Shown piece after piece: positions 39,320 through 50,475 of a stretch of 64,000 bases of DNA (position 1 is its first letter; every line of letters begins with the position of its first letter). A model generated the notes under the pieces. That model was not told the DNA's origin. It saw only the letters and a list, made by a program, of their open reading frames with translations, and did no database searches. The translations under genes and the position numbers were made by a program. The stretch is from positions 306,585-370,584 of the forward strand of contig NZ_LMDJ01000033.1 in the NCBI RefSeq assembly GCF_001425045.1. Direction: 5' to 3'. The DNA comes from Massilia sp. Root351. GTDB taxonomy: Bacteria; Pseudomonadota; Gammaproteobacteria; Burkholderiales; Burkholderiaceae_D.

Positions 39320-39340
39320 AGCGCGCAAACCTGATAAAAT
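39314..39340 (+). promoter_or_regulatory. Possible acpP promoter
   Basis: TAAAAT at 39335-39340 is a reasonable -10; the -35 (TTTTTC at 39314-39319) is poor and overlaps the terminator's T-run. Supported mainly by the need for high ACP expression and by the terminator just upstream. Confidence 0.35.
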
Positions 39341-39376
39341 GCGCGCTTTCCGTAACAAACACATTGGAGCCATAAC

Positions 39377-39616
39377 ATGTCGGATATCGAACAACGCGTT
39401 AAGAAAATCGTCGCTGAGCAACTGGGCGTCGCAGAAGCAGACATCAAAACCGAATCGTCCTTCGTGGACGACCTGGGTGCTGACTCCCTGGACACCGTTG
39501 AACTGGTGATGGCTCTGGAAGACGAGTTCGAAATGGAAATCCCTGACGAACAAGCTGAAAAGATCACCACCGTGCAGCAAGCGATCGACTACGCTACTGC
39601 GCACGTCAAGGCCTAA
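39377..39616 (+). CDS. acpP: Acyl carrier protein
   Basis: 79 residues, acidic, four-helix carrier. The phosphopantetheine attachment site is Ser37 in GADSLDTVELVMALEDEF. The holo-ACP synthase that loads it is acpS at 51237 in the same window. Codon use is less GC-extreme than the neighbours, as in highly expressed genes. Confidence 0.99.
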   Translation: MSDIEQRVKKIVAEQLGVAEADIKTESSFVDDLGADSLDTVELVMALEDEFEMEIPDEQAEKITTVQQAIDYATAHVKA

Positions 39617-39646
39617 GCCTGCCCCGATCGACTCCAGGAGAATCGC

Positions 39647-40891
39647 TTGAGTTCTAAAAACCGTCGTGTAGTGGTCACCGGCCTCGGCTGCGTGTCCCCC
39701 GTCGGCAATAGTATTGCCGAAGCGTGGAGCGCTGTCACTGAAGGCAAGTCCGGGATTGCCAACATCACCAAGTTTGATGCGCAGCCATTTACTACCCACT
39801 TCGCCGGTGAGGTAAAGGGCTTCAATATCGAGGATTACATCCCCGGTAAGGAAGCGCGCCACATGGATACCTTTATCCACTTTGGCATGGCGGCCGGCAT
39901 TCAGGCGGTGCAGGATTCCGGCATCGTCGTCACCGAGGAAAACGCCGACCGTATCGGCGTGATCATCGGTTCCGGCATCGGCGGCTTGCCGATGATTGAA
40001 GAGCAGAAGGAGGACTACGACAAGCGCGGCCCGCGCCGCATTTCGCCCTTCTTCGTGCCTGCTTCCATCATAAACATGATCTCGGGCAACCTGTCGATCA
40101 AGTACGGCATGCGCGGTCCCAACCTGGCGATCGTCACGGCCTGCACCACCGGCCTGCACAGCATCGGCGCCGCCGGTCGTCTGATCGAGTACGGCGATGC
40201 GGATGTGATGGTGGCGGGTGGCGCGGAATCGACCGTGTCGCCGCTGGGCATGGGCGGCTTCGCCTCGGCCCGCGCGCTGTCCACCCGCAATGACGACCCT
40301 GCGACCGCTTCGCGGCCGTGGGACCGCGACCGCGACGGCTTCGTGCTGGGCGAGGGCGCCGGCGTCATGGTGCTGGAAGAGTATGAACATGCGAAAGCGC
40401 GCGGCGCCAAGATCTATGCAGAAGTGCATGGCTTCGGCATGACCGCCGATGCGTACCACATGACGTCGCCGCTGGAAGATGGCAGCGGCGGCAGCAAGGC
40501 AGTGATTGCGGCCCTGAAGAATTCCGGCATCAACCCGGATCAGGTGCAGTACGTCAATGCCCACGGCACGTCGACCCCGCAGGGCGACATAGCCGAAGTG
40601 GTCGGCATCAAGCGCACCTTCGGCGATCACGCCAAGCAGGTAGTGGTGTCGTCGACCAAGTCGATGACCGGCCACCTGCTGGGCGGCGCCGGCGGCCTGG
40701 AAGCGGTGTTTACGGTACTGGCCATCCACCACCAGGTGGTGCCGCCTACCATCAACCTGTTCAACCAGGACCCTGCGTGCGACCTGGACTTCTGCGCCAA
40801 CGTGGCGCGCGACATGAAGATCCAGTACGCGGTGAAGAACTCGTTCGGATTCGGCGGCACCAACGGTAGCCTCGTGTTCGGAAAAGTTTGA
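39647..40891 (+). CDS. fabF: Beta-ketoacyl-ACP synthase II
   Basis: 414 residues. Elongating condensing enzyme; Cys166 in TACTTGLHSIG and the two histidines in VNAHGTSTPQGD and KSMTGHLLGGAGG are intact, with the C-terminal NSFGFGGTN motif. Start is TTG 39647: CCAGGAG lies six bases upstream and no ATG is suitably placed. Confidence 0.98.
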   Translation: MSSKNRRVVVTGLGCVSPVGNSIAEAWSAVTEGKSGIANITKFDAQPFTTHFAGEVKGFNIEDYIPGKEARHMDTFIHFGMAAGIQAVQDSGIVVTEENADRIGVIIGSGIGGLPMIEEQKEDYDKRGPRRISPFFVPASIINMISGNLSIKYGMRGPNLAIVTACTTGLHSIGAAGRLIEYGDADVMVAGGAESTVSPLGMGGFASARALSTRNDDPATASRPWDRDRDGFVLGEGAGVMVLEEYEHAKARGAKIYAEVHGFGMTADAYHMTSPLEDGSGGSKAVIAALKNSGINPDQVQYVNAHGTSTPQGDIAEVVGIKRTFGDHAKQVVVSSTKSMTGHLLGGAGGLEAVFTVLAIHHQVVPPTINLFNQDPACDLDFCANVARDMKIQYAVKNSFGFGGTNGSLVFGKV

Positions 40892-40904
40892 ACTTTTTAG
40901 CCTT

Positions 40905-40923
40905 ACTCCGGTCGAACCGGAGT
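40905..40923 (+). terminator. Hairpin after fabF
   Basis: ACTCCGGT, loop CGA, ACCGGAGT: eight perfect pairs 14 bases after the fabF stop. No T-run; possible terminator or processing site. Confidence 0.35.
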
Positions 40924-41033
40924 GAGCGCTGAGTCGGTGCCGGCGCCCGCCGGCACCTGTCGCCCGGCCCTCGCGGCCGATATGGCGCATCTGCAGTTTC
41001 TCCCCCTTGCCAGCACCCCGGATTTAACGCGTC

Positions 41034-41459
41034 ATGTCGATTGCGGTCACTGTGGTCGTGCGTCCGTCCGTTCGCCTGCGCCTGCTGCAGGCCGGCTTCG
41101 CCGCGTGCGCGCTGGCCGTGGCGGTGCTGCTGCCTGCTCCCTTCCTGTCTATTTCTTGTGGCCTGGCAAGTCTGGCAGCCCTGTGCTGCGCGCTGCGCAG
41201 CGCCAAAACGCATCGGCTTGATATTTCCGGTGTTGGACAAATCCGGCTGGCGGTATACCTGCTGTCAGCGGATAGCACAACGCCAGCGAAGGTGGAAATG
41301 CAGCCCGGTTCGACCTGCTGGCCCTGGCTGCTGTTGCTGCGCCTGCGCCATGGGGACGGCGCGGTGACGCTGCTGGTGGTGCTGCCCGACAGCGTGGCGC
41401 CAGGCCAGTTCAGGCCGCTGGCGCTGGCGTGCCGGGCTTGCGCGGCAAAAAAACTTTGA
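41034..41459 (+). CDS. Small membrane protein, YgfX/CptA-like
   Basis: 141 residues. Two adjacent hydrophobic helices near the N-terminus (about 17-50), a beta-rich soluble part (LDISGVGQIRLAVYL ... WPWLLLLRLRHG ... VTLLVVLPDSVAPGQFRPLALACR). This layout is that of the YgfX family. Commonly found just upstream of rpoE in this family of bacteria, as here (68-base gap). Function in this setting unknown. Confidence 0.55.
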   Translation: MSIAVTVVVRPSVRLRLLQAGFAACALAVAVLLPAPFLSISCGLASLAALCCALRSAKTHRLDISGVGQIRLAVYLLSADSTTPAKVEMQPGSTCWPWLLLLRLRHGDGAVTLLVVLPDSVAPGQFRPLALACRACAAKKL

Positions 41460-41527
41460 ACTTATTGCGGCGTGCTTGCTCCAAAGCAGTATGGATGCGC
41501 GCCGCAGAACACCGGGGAACAGGTGCA

Positions 41528-42127
41528 ATGACAGAGCGCGAGTGCGATCAGTTGCTGGTCGAGCGAGTCCAGGCGGGAGAGCGGCAGGCGTTTGACTTGC
41601 TGGTGGCCAAGTATCAGCGTAGGCTGATGAGGCTGGTATCGCGCATTGTGCACGACCCGGCGGAGGCGGAAGATGTGGTTCAGGAAACGTTTATCAAGGC
41701 ATACCGCGCCATCCGGCATTTCCGGGGCGACTCGGCCTTTTACACCTGGCTGTACCGCATCGGCATCAACACCGCCAAGAATTTCCTGGCCAGCCAGAGC
41801 CGCCGCACGCCGACCTCCACCGAGAACGACGCCGAACAGGCCGAGTCGTTCGACAGCGGAGAGCAACTGCGCGACATCAACACGCCCGAGTCGGTGCTGG
41901 CCAGCCAGCAGATTGCGCGCACGGTGAACGCCGCCATGGACGCGCTGCCGCTGGACTTGCGCACCGCCATCGTGCTGCGCGAAATCGAGGGGCTGAGCTA
42001 TGAGGAGATCGCCGACATCATGGCGTGTCCGATCGGCACCGTGCGCAGCCGCATTTTCCGGGCGCGCGACGTGATAGCCGAGAAACTCAGGCCGCTGCTG
42101 GACATGCCGCTGGATAAACGCTGGTGA
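41528..42127 (+). CDS. rpoE: ECF sigma factor RpoE (sigma-E)
   Basis: 199 residues. Envelope-stress sigma factor: region 2 (AFDLLVAKYQRRLMRLVSRIV, AEDVVQETFIKAYRAI, FYTWLYRIGINTAKN) and region 4 (LDLRTAIVLREIEGLSYEEIADIM, GTVRSRIFRARD) are complete. The frame is open from 41429, but ATG 41528 gives the standard RpoE N-terminus. Followed by rseA and degQ, the usual sigma-E module. Confidence 0.96.
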   Translation: MTERECDQLLVERVQAGERQAFDLLVAKYQRRLMRLVSRIVHDPAEAEDVVQETFIKAYRAIRHFRGDSAFYTWLYRIGINTAKNFLASQSRRTPTSTENDAEQAESFDSGEQLRDINTPESVLASQQIARTVNAAMDALPLDLRTAIVLREIEGLSYEEIADIMACPIGTVRSRIFRARDVIAEKLRPLLDMPLDKRW

Positions 42128-42152
42128 TACGCTGCTAGAAACGGGAACGCCG

Positions 42153-42608
42153 ATGGATACGCTGAAACGACTGCACGAACACATTTCCGCCCTGGCGGAC
42201 GGCGAACTGACCGGCCAGGAGGCGCAGCAAGCCGTGGCCGCGCTGGCCGGCCCGGAGGCCGGCGCGGCATGGCGCGCCTACCACCTGATCGGCGACGTGC
42301 TGCGCAGCGACGCCAGCGGCGCTGAACTAGGGGAGGGGTTCAATGCGCGCCTGGCGGCAAGGCTGGACGTGGAAGTGCCGCCATCGCCGGGCCGCGTCAC
42401 CCCGGCCTCAGGCGCGGCACCAGCCGCGGCACCGGCGGCGGGCCAGCCTGCGCGGCCGGCCGCCGGCGCAACGGCCGGCCAGCCCGGCGCCGCCGCGCCG
42501 GCCGCCGCGCCTGTTGCAGGCACTACCGCCGTCGCTTCGCCCGGCGCGGCCGTGGGCGCCCCTGCCGCGCCGGACCTGGCAGCCCCCGTGCCCGACACCG
42601 CGATATAA
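42153..42608 (+). CDS. rseA: RseA-type anti-sigma-E factor without a membrane anchor
   Basis: 151 residues. The N-terminal anti-sigma domain is clear (HEHISALADGELTGQEAQQA, WRAYHLIGDVLRSD; about 5-75). Canonical RseA continues into a single TM helix and a periplasmic domain cleaved by DegS and RseP. Here the remaining 75 residues are an Ala/Pro/Gly tail with no hydrophobic segment, so it looks cytosolic. No rseB lies between it and degQ. How stress would release sigma-E is unclear. Confidence 0.8.
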   Translation: MDTLKRLHEHISALADGELTGQEAQQAVAALAGPEAGAAWRAYHLIGDVLRSDASGAELGEGFNARLAARLDVEVPPSPGRVTPASGAAPAAAPAAGQPARPAAGATAGQPGAAAPAAAPVAGTTAVASPGAAVGAPAAPDLAAPVPDTAI

Positions 42609-42783
42609 ACCGGCCGCCAAGCCCGCCCCTAAGTCCGCCCCTGAGGCCGCCACTAAGTTCGCCTTGCCTCTTGAAAAACCTTGCCACCCGCAATATCTTG
42701 TGCGAGCGGCAAGGGCCGTTTTCGCTTATATTTGTCGAACTTCACAGAACATTCGCTGAACCCAACAAGAATCATCGGAACCC

Positions 42784-44289
42784 ATGAAAAACAATTTCTC
42801 TGCTGGTAGTAAAACGCTGTCCGCGCTGATGCTGAGCGCGGGTTTCCTGTTCGCTCCCGCCATGGCGGGCCTGGCGCCGCTGGCACAGGCCGCCGCGCCG
42901 ACGGTGGCAGGCTTGCCCGACTTTGCCGACATGGTGGACAAGGTCGGCCCGGCCGTGGTCAATATCCGCACCACCGAACGGCTCAAGCTGAACCAGGGCC
43001 GCAACGGCCAGCCCGGTGAAGAGGAAATGCAGGAATTCCTGCGCCGCTTCTTCGGCGGCGCCATTCCCACGCCGCGCCAGCCCGGCCAGCAGGGACAAGC
43101 CCCGCGCGGGCGCCGGGGCACGCCGCAGGATGAAGAGGTGCAGCGTGGCGTCGGTTCCGGGTTTATCACGTCGGCGGACGGCTATGTGCTGACCAACGCG
43201 CATGTGGTGCACGGCGCCGATGAAGTCTATGTGACGCTGACCGACAAGCGCGAATTCAAGGCCAAAGTGCTGGGCGCGGACGCCCGCACCGACGTGGCCC
43301 TGCTGAAGATCGAAGGCAGCAAGCTGCCCTATCTGACCGTGGGCGACTCCAGCAAGATCCGCGTAGGCGAATGGGTGGTGGCCATCGGCTCGCCTTTCAA
43401 CCTGGAAAACACCGTCACCGCCGGCATCATTTCCGCCAAGTCGCGCGACACCGGCGAATACCTCGCCCTGATCCAGAGCGACGTGGCGGTCAATCCCGGC
43501 AACTCGGGCGGCCCGCTGATCAATATGCGCGGCGAGGTGATCGGCATCAATTCCCAGATCGCCACCTTGTCCGGCGGCTACAACGGCATTTCCTTCGCCG
43601 TGCCGATCGATGAAGCCATGCGGGTGGCGGACCAGCTGAAGAAGACCGGCAAGGTCACGCGCGGCCGCATCGGTGTGCAGATCGGCCAACTGACCAAGGA
43701 AGTGGCCGAATCGCTGGGCCTGAAGGAAGCGCAGGGCGCCGAGGTGACGATGGTGGAGCCGGGCGGTCCGGCCGACAAGGGCGGCATCAAGGCCGGCGAC
43801 ATCATCCTGAAGTTCAATGGCACGCCGATCAACCGCTCGTCCGACCTGCCGCGCATGGTGGGCGGCACGGCGCTGGGCAGCAAGGCCGTGGTGACCGTAT
43901 GGCGCAAGGGCCAGCAAGTGGATATCCCGGTGACCGTGGTGGAGCTGGAGGCCGACAAGACCGCCGCCAAGGCCAGCCCGGCCGAGAAGAAGAAAAAGGC
44001 CGAGGAACCGGCCAACGCGCTCGGCTTCAAGGTGGCCGACCTGACCGCCGCGCAGAAGAAGGAGCTGGCAGTGGAGGGCGGCGTGATGGTGGAGGCCACC
44101 GAAGGCGCCGCCGCCAACGCAGGCCTGCGCGAGGGCGACGTGCTGCTGCAGATTAACAATGTCGAGATCAAGGACGCCAAGCAATTCAACGCCGTGGTGG
44201 CCAAGCTCGATCCGAAGCGCGCGCATGTGGTGCTGGTGCGGCGCGGCGACGTGGCGCAGTTCATTTCCCTGCGTCCGACCGCCAAATAA
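42784..44289 (+). CDS. Periplasmic serine protease DegQ/MucD (Do family)
   Basis: 501 residues. Signal peptide (about 1-38, ending AQAAAP). Trypsin-like domain with His140 (NAHVV), Asp170 (RTDVALLKI) and Ser241 (GNSGGPLI), then two PDZ domains (about 290-375 and 405-495). Degrades or refolds misfolded envelope proteins. Being last gene of the rpoE-rseA module, it is a likely sigma-E effector. An Arg/Gly/Gln-rich stretch near residues 95-118 is the LA-loop position. Confidence 0.95.
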   Translation: MKNNFSAGSKTLSALMLSAGFLFAPAMAGLAPLAQAAAPTVAGLPDFADMVDKVGPAVVNIRTTERLKLNQGRNGQPGEEEMQEFLRRFFGGAIPTPRQPGQQGQAPRGRRGTPQDEEVQRGVGSGFITSADGYVLTNAHVVHGADEVYVTLTDKREFKAKVLGADARTDVALLKIEGSKLPYLTVGDSSKIRVGEWVVAIGSPFNLENTVTAGIISAKSRDTGEYLALIQSDVAVNPGNSGGPLINMRGEVIGINSQIATLSGGYNGISFAVPIDEAMRVADQLKKTGKVTRGRIGVQIGQLTKEVAESLGLKEAQGAEVTMVEPGGPADKGGIKAGDIILKFNGTPINRSSDLPRMVGGTALGSKAVVTVWRKGQQVDIPVTVVELEADKTAAKASPAEKKKKAEEPANALGFKVADLTAAQKKELAVEGGVMVEATEGAAANAGLREGDVLLQINNVEIKDAKQFNAVVAKLDPKRAHVVLVRRGDVAQFISLRPTAK

Positions 44290-44296
44290 ACCGCAT

Positions 44297-44323
44297 GGGG
44301 CCGGCCCGGTTGGGTCCGGCCCC
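44297..44323 (+). terminator. Hairpin after degQ
   Basis: GGGGCCGG at 44297-44304 and CCGGCCCC at 44316-44323, eight perfect pairs with an 11-base loop, eight bases after the degQ stop. It is followed by TGTCTCC rather than a T-run. Confidence 0.45.
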
Positions 44324-44344
44324 TGTCTCCGCCTCTGGCTTTCA

Positions 44345-44584
44345 ATGCACTTTACCCTCTACTCCCGCTCTTATTGCCATCTGTGCCAGGACATGCTGGA
44401 GGCGCTGAACGCGCTGCAGACCCCTGAGCGCCCGTTTACCGTCGCGGTCATCGACGTCGATGCCGACGCGACCCTGGTGGCCCGTTTCGACGAACTGGTG
44501 CCGGTCCTGTACGGCGATCTGGACCAGCCGGAACTGTGCCACTACTTCCTCGACGAAAGCGCCGTAAAACGGGCTTTGGCATAA
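44345..44584 (+). CDS. Glutaredoxin-like small thioredoxin-fold protein
   Basis: 79 residues. CHLC redox motif at the N-terminal end of helix 1 (YSRSYCHLCQDML), cis-proline region VPVL, and DUF836/glutaredoxin-2-like length. Conserved in this position (degQ-grx-lepA) in related betaproteobacteria. Redox partner unknown. Confidence 0.85.
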   Translation: MHFTLYSRSYCHLCQDMLEALNALQTPERPFTVAVIDVDADATLVARFDELVPVLYGDLDQPELCHYFLDESAVKRALA

Positions 44585-44736
44585 AACCGGGCTTTCCCCT
44601 CTGAAATCCGGTAAAATGCCGGGTTCGGAAAGCTCTTGTTTCCTTGCAGTGATAGTAACAAAAACGCTCGCCAGGGCATCCATGCCCCGCTTGGAGCGCT
44701 TCTCGCCTCGTCCCTACACGTTTTTAGATTTGTTTA

Positions 44737-46526
<1,790 letters not shown>

Positions 46527-46530
<4 letters not shown>

Positions 46531-47450
46531 ACCTGCAAGCTGTGCTGAGCAACTTTGCCTTGATCCTGTTCATCCTGATGGTGGTGACGGGCGTAATCTG
46601 GTTTCTGGACGTGTTCTACCTGGCCAAGCAGCGCCGCGCCGCGGCCGAGCGCGCGCTGGCCGCGTATGACGCGCGCGCGGAGAAGAACCTGCGTGATGGC
46701 CTGGCAACGGATCACAGTGCGGCGACACGCGAAGCGGTGGCCCAGGCTATCCTGCGCCAGCCCACCTGGATCGAGTACTCGGGCAGTTTCTTCCCGGTCA
46801 TCGCGCTGGTGTTCTTCCTGCGCTCCTTCCTGTACGAGCCTTTCAAGATCCCGTCCTCGTCCATGGTGCCGACCCTGCTGGTGGGCGACCTGATCCTGGT
46901 GAACAAGTTCACCTACGGCGTGCGCCTGCCCATCATCAACAAGAAAATCATCGAGCTGAACAACCCCCAGCGCGGCGACGTGATGGTGTTCAAGTATCCG
47001 CGCGACATGAGCCAGGACTACATCAAACGGGTGATCGGCGTGCCGGGTGATAAAATCACCTATGAAAACAAGAAGTTGACGGTGAATGGCAAGCCCATCG
47101 CATACACCCAGCTGGACGACTACCTGAACGAGGACAGCCTGCAGTACGCCAAGCAGGCCAAGGAAAACCTGAGCGGCATCGAACACCGCATTATCGCCAC
47201 CGAGAGCGCGCCGTCGGTCAACGTGGCCCAGGTGATGGATTTCCCGAACAGCGAAGCGTGCAGCTACCGTTCCGAGGGCTTTACCTGCACCGTGCCTGCC
47301 GGCAACTACTTCATGATGGGCGACAACCGCGACAACAGCCTGGACAGCCGCTACTGGGGCTTCGTGCCGGACAAGAACATCGTCGGCAAGGCCTTCTTCG
47401 TGTGGATGAACCTGAGCAACCCGCTGAAGCGCATCGGCAGTATCCAGTAA
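46527..47450 (+). CDS. lepB: Signal peptidase I
   Basis: 307 residues. Two N-terminal TM helices (about 8-28 and 84-104), then the periplasmic catalytic domain. Ser112 in IPSSSMVPTLL is the nucleophile and Lys167 in YIKRVIGVPGD the general base; box E GDNRDNSLDSRYWG is present. Cleaves Sec and Tat signal peptides, such as those of DegQ and the exported proteins in this window. Confidence 0.97.
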
Positions 47451-47479
47451 GCAAACTGAAAAAATACGAAGGGGCAGAC

Positions 47480-47872
47480 ATGCAAGGCTTGCAGAAACAA
47501 CGCGGAATTTCCCTGATCGGCCTGATCTTCACGATCGCCGTGCTGGCCGCCATCGGCCTGCTGGCCATGCAGATCGTCCCCACGTATTCGGAATACCGCG
47601 CCATTTCCGCCGCCATCGTCAAAGCCAAGGAAGCCGGCAGCACGCCGCAGGAAATCCAGGCATCGTTCAGCAAGAGCGCCGAAGTGGGCTACATCAGCTC
47701 CATCACCGCGCGCGACCTGGTGATCAGCCGCGAAGACGGCGGGCTGGAAGTGAGCTTTGCTTACGACAAGAAAATTCCCCTGGTCGGACCGGCCAGCCTG
47801 TTGCTGGAATATGCCGGCACCACGTCGAAATCGGGCGCCGCGCCAGCGAAACCCGACGCCGGCGGCAAATAA
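47480..47872 (+). CDS. DUF4845 membrane protein
   Basis: 130 residues. One N-terminal TM helix that resembles a type IV pilin N-terminus (QRGISLIGLIFTIAVLAAIGLL), followed by a small soluble domain. Found between lepB and rnc in many beta- and gammaproteobacteria. AAGGGG lies before the ATG at 47480. Function unknown. Confidence 0.85.
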   Translation: MQGLQKQRGISLIGLIFTIAVLAAIGLLAMQIVPTYSEYRAISAAIVKAKEAGSTPQEIQASFSKSAEVGYISSITARDLVISREDGGLEVSFAYDKKIPLVGPASLLLEYAGTTSKSGAAPAKPDAGGK

Positions 47873-47884
47873 GCTAAAGAGTCT

Positions 47885-48718
47885 ATGAATTTACAGTTAT
47901 TGCAAACACGGTTAGGTTACACGTTCCAGGATGCTGGCCTGTTGCAGCAAGCCTTGACGCACCGTAGCCACAGCAGTTTGCATAACGAACGCCTGGAATT
48001 CCTGGGCGACTCCATCCTGAACTGCGTGGTCGCCTCCATCTTGTACGAACGCTACAGCGGCATCGACGAAGGCGACCTGTCGCGCCTGCGCGCCAACCTG
48101 GTCAAGCAGCAATCGCTGTACGAAATCGCGCAAAAGCTGGAACTGTCCAACTTCCTGCGCCTGGGCGAAGGTGAACTGAAATCGGGCGGCTTCCGCCGCC
48201 CCTCCATCCTGGCCGACACGCTGGAAGCGCTGCTGGGCGCCATTTTCCTGGACACCAGCTTCGACGCCGCCGCCAAGGTCATTCGCGCGTTCTACATTCC
48301 CATCCTGGACTCGGTGGACCCGCAAACCCTGGGCAAGGACGCCAAGACCCTGCTGCAGGAATTCCTGCAAGCCAAGAAGATCTCGCTGCCGCTGTACAAT
48401 GTGGTAGCCACCCACGGCGCCGCGCACAGCCAGGAATTCGAAATCGAATGCCTGGTGCCCAAGCTGGGCATCCAGGTTTACGGCCGTGGCGGCAGCCGCC
48501 GCGCCGGCGAACAGGCAGCGGCCAAGCTGGCGCTGGAAGTGGCCGAACAGGCGCTGCACAAGACGCCGGCCGCAACCCGCAAGCCGCGCCAGCGCGCCGC
48601 GCAGCTGAAACTCGCAGGCATCGCCACCATCCAGGGCGACGCAGGGCAGGAGCAGAATCACGAGCAGAACGCCCCCAAGGGCAAAGCCGCTGGCGATGGC
48701 AAGCTCGCCAAACACTGA
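47885..48718 (+). CDS. rnc: Ribonuclease III with C-terminal extension
   Basis: 277 residues; E. coli has 226. Catalytic signature NERLEFLGDSIL (about 37-48) and the second acidic cluster ADTLEALLGAIFLD; double-stranded RNA-binding domain about 155-225. The final 50 residues are a Lys/Gln/Ala-rich tail ending GKLAKH. Processes rRNA precursors and structured mRNAs. Adjacent era follows at 14 bases. Confidence 0.97.
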   Translation: MNLQLLQTRLGYTFQDAGLLQQALTHRSHSSLHNERLEFLGDSILNCVVASILYERYSGIDEGDLSRLRANLVKQQSLYEIAQKLELSNFLRLGEGELKSGGFRRPSILADTLEALLGAIFLDTSFDAAAKVIRAFYIPILDSVDPQTLGKDAKTLLQEFLQAKKISLPLYNVVATHGAAHSQEFEIECLVPKLGIQVYGRGGSRRAGEQAAAKLALEVAEQALHKTPAATRKPRQRAAQLKLAGIATIQGDAGQEQNHEQNAPKGKAAGDGKLAKH

Positions 48719-48731
48719 ACAAGGTAACACC

Positions 48732-49640
48732 ATGAACACCCCCAGCACCACCACTCCCGCCGGCTTCCGCTGCGGTTACATCGCCATCGTAGGCCGTCCG
48801 AACGTGGGCAAGTCCACGCTGATGAATATGCTCATCGGCGCCAAAGTGAGCATCACTTCGCGCAAGGCGCAAACCACGCGCCACCGCATTACCGGCATCC
48901 AGACCCTGGACGATGCGCAGTTCATCTACATCGACACGCCCGGTTTCCAGACGCGCCACTCGAATGCGCTGAACAAGACGCTCAACAAGACCGTCACCAA
49001 CACGCTCGATTCGTCCGACGTGATCCTGTACGTGATCGAAGCGAACACCTTCGGCCCGGCCGACCAGCAAGTGCTGGACTTGCTGCCGAAAACCGTGCCG
49101 GTGATCCTGGTGATCAACAAGGCCGATCGCGCCAAGGACAAGGCTGTGCTGCTGCCGTTCGCGCAGCAGGTAGCAGCCAAGCACGACTTCGCCGCCGTGG
49201 TGCCGGTGTCGGCCAAGCTGCGCTTCCAGCTGGACGGCCTGCAGGACGAGATCAAGCGCCTGCTGCCGGAAAACGACCCGATCTTCGGGCCGGACGACAT
49301 TACCGACCGCAGCGAGAAGTTCCTGGCCTCGGAAATCGTGCGTGAAAAGCTGTTCCGCTTCGTCGGCGACGAGCTGCCGTACACCAGCACCGTGCTGATC
49401 GAGAAGTTCGAACAGGAAGGCAATCTGCGCCGCATCTTCGCCGCCATCCTGGTCGAGCGCGACACGCACAAGTCCATGATCATCGGCAACAAGGGCGCGC
49501 GCCTGAAGGAAGTCTCTTCGCAAGCCCGCCTGGACATGGAAAAGCTGTTCGGCGGCCCGGTCTACCTGGAAATCTGGGTCAAGGTGAAATCCGGCTGGGC
49601 CGACAACGAAGCGGGCCTGCGCGCTTACGGCTACGAGTAA
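48732..49640 (+). CDS. era: GTPase Era
   Basis: 302 residues. G1 GRPNVGKST, G3 DTPGFQ, G4 NKAD, then the KH RNA-binding domain (IIGNKGARLKEVSSQARLDME). Binds the 3' end of 16S rRNA during 30S maturation. ATG 48732 with AAGGTAAC upstream is preferred over an in-frame ATG inside rnc. Confidence 0.98.
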   Translation: MNTPSTTTPAGFRCGYIAIVGRPNVGKSTLMNMLIGAKVSITSRKAQTTRHRITGIQTLDDAQFIYIDTPGFQTRHSNALNKTLNKTVTNTLDSSDVILYVIEANTFGPADQQVLDLLPKTVPVILVINKADRAKDKAVLLPFAQQVAAKHDFAAVVPVSAKLRFQLDGLQDEIKRLLPENDPIFGPDDITDRSEKFLASEIVREKLFRFVGDELPYTSTVLIEKFEQEGNLRRIFAAILVERDTHKSMIIGNKGARLKEVSSQARLDMEKLFGGPVYLEIWVKVKSGWADNEAGLRAYGYE

Positions 49641-49662
49641 GCGCACAGGACCACCCACTGCA

Positions 49663-50439
49663 ATGTCCGATGCCGTCACTGCCGAGCCGGTAAAACGTCC
49701 GCGCGCACCGTCGCGCGAGCGCACCACCGGCACGCGCGTGGCGGGGCAGCCGGCCTTCGTGCTGCACTCCTATCCCTACAAGGAAACCAGCCTTATCGTC
49801 GACATGCTGACGCGCGACTACGGCCGCGTGGCCCTGATCGCGAAAGGCGCCAAGCGCCCGCACTCGCAACTGCGCGGCGTGCTGCAAACCTTCCAGCCCC
49901 TGTCTGCCGGCTTCGTCGGCAAGAACGAACTGCGCACCCTGACCGACGCCGAATGGGTGGGCGGCATGCTGCCGCTCGAAAAGACCGCGCTGCTGTGCGG
50001 CTTCTACCTCAACGAACTGCTGGTCAAGCTGCTCGCACGCGACGATGCCCATCCCGCCTTGTTCGACCATTACGTCGCCACGCTGAACCAGCTGGCGCAC
50101 AATGAACCCGCACCCATTTGCTTGCGAAAATTCGAACGGGCCTTACTTAAGGAAACGGGCGTGGCCGCCGACCTGGCGCGCTGCACCGCCACCCGCGCGC
50201 GCGTGCTGCCCGAGGTGGTCTACGTGGTGGACCCCGAGCGCGGTCCGCGCCCCGAGCAGGCCGGCGACGCCGCGCCGCGCGTAACGGGCAAGACGCTGCT
50301 CGACATGGAGCGCGAGGATTACCAAGATGCCGCCACGCAGGCGCAAAGCAAACAACTGATGCGCTTTTTGCTGGCGCACCACCTGGGAGGCGCGCCGTTG
50401 AACACGCGCCAGATACTGATAGACTTATCGCAGCTTTAA
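49663..50439 (+). CDS. recO: DNA repair protein RecO
   Basis: 258 residues. OB-fold N-terminal domain (QPAFVLHSYPYKETSLIVDMLTRDYGRVALIAKGAKRP) and helical C-terminal part. Loads RecA on SSB-coated DNA with RecR. The cysteines of zinc-binding RecO proteins are not visible. Conserved rnc-era-recO-pdxJ-acpS order. Confidence 0.95.
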   Translation: MSDAVTAEPVKRPRAPSRERTTGTRVAGQPAFVLHSYPYKETSLIVDMLTRDYGRVALIAKGAKRPHSQLRGVLQTFQPLSAGFVGKNELRTLTDAEWVGGMLPLEKTALLCGFYLNELLVKLLARDDAHPALFDHYVATLNQLAHNEPAPICLRKFERALLKETGVAADLARCTATRARVLPEVVYVVDPERGPRPEQAGDAAPRVTGKTLLDMEREDYQDAATQAQSKQLMRFLLAHHLGGAPLNTRQILIDLSQL

Positions 50440-50475
50440 CCTTGCAGCTTTAACCCTGCCGTTATTGAGAATCCT

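Noticed and set aside
40922..41221. 99-codon plus-strand frame overlapping the YgfX-like gene
   Set aside because: No ribosome site; overlaps most of a better-supported membrane-protein gene in another frame.
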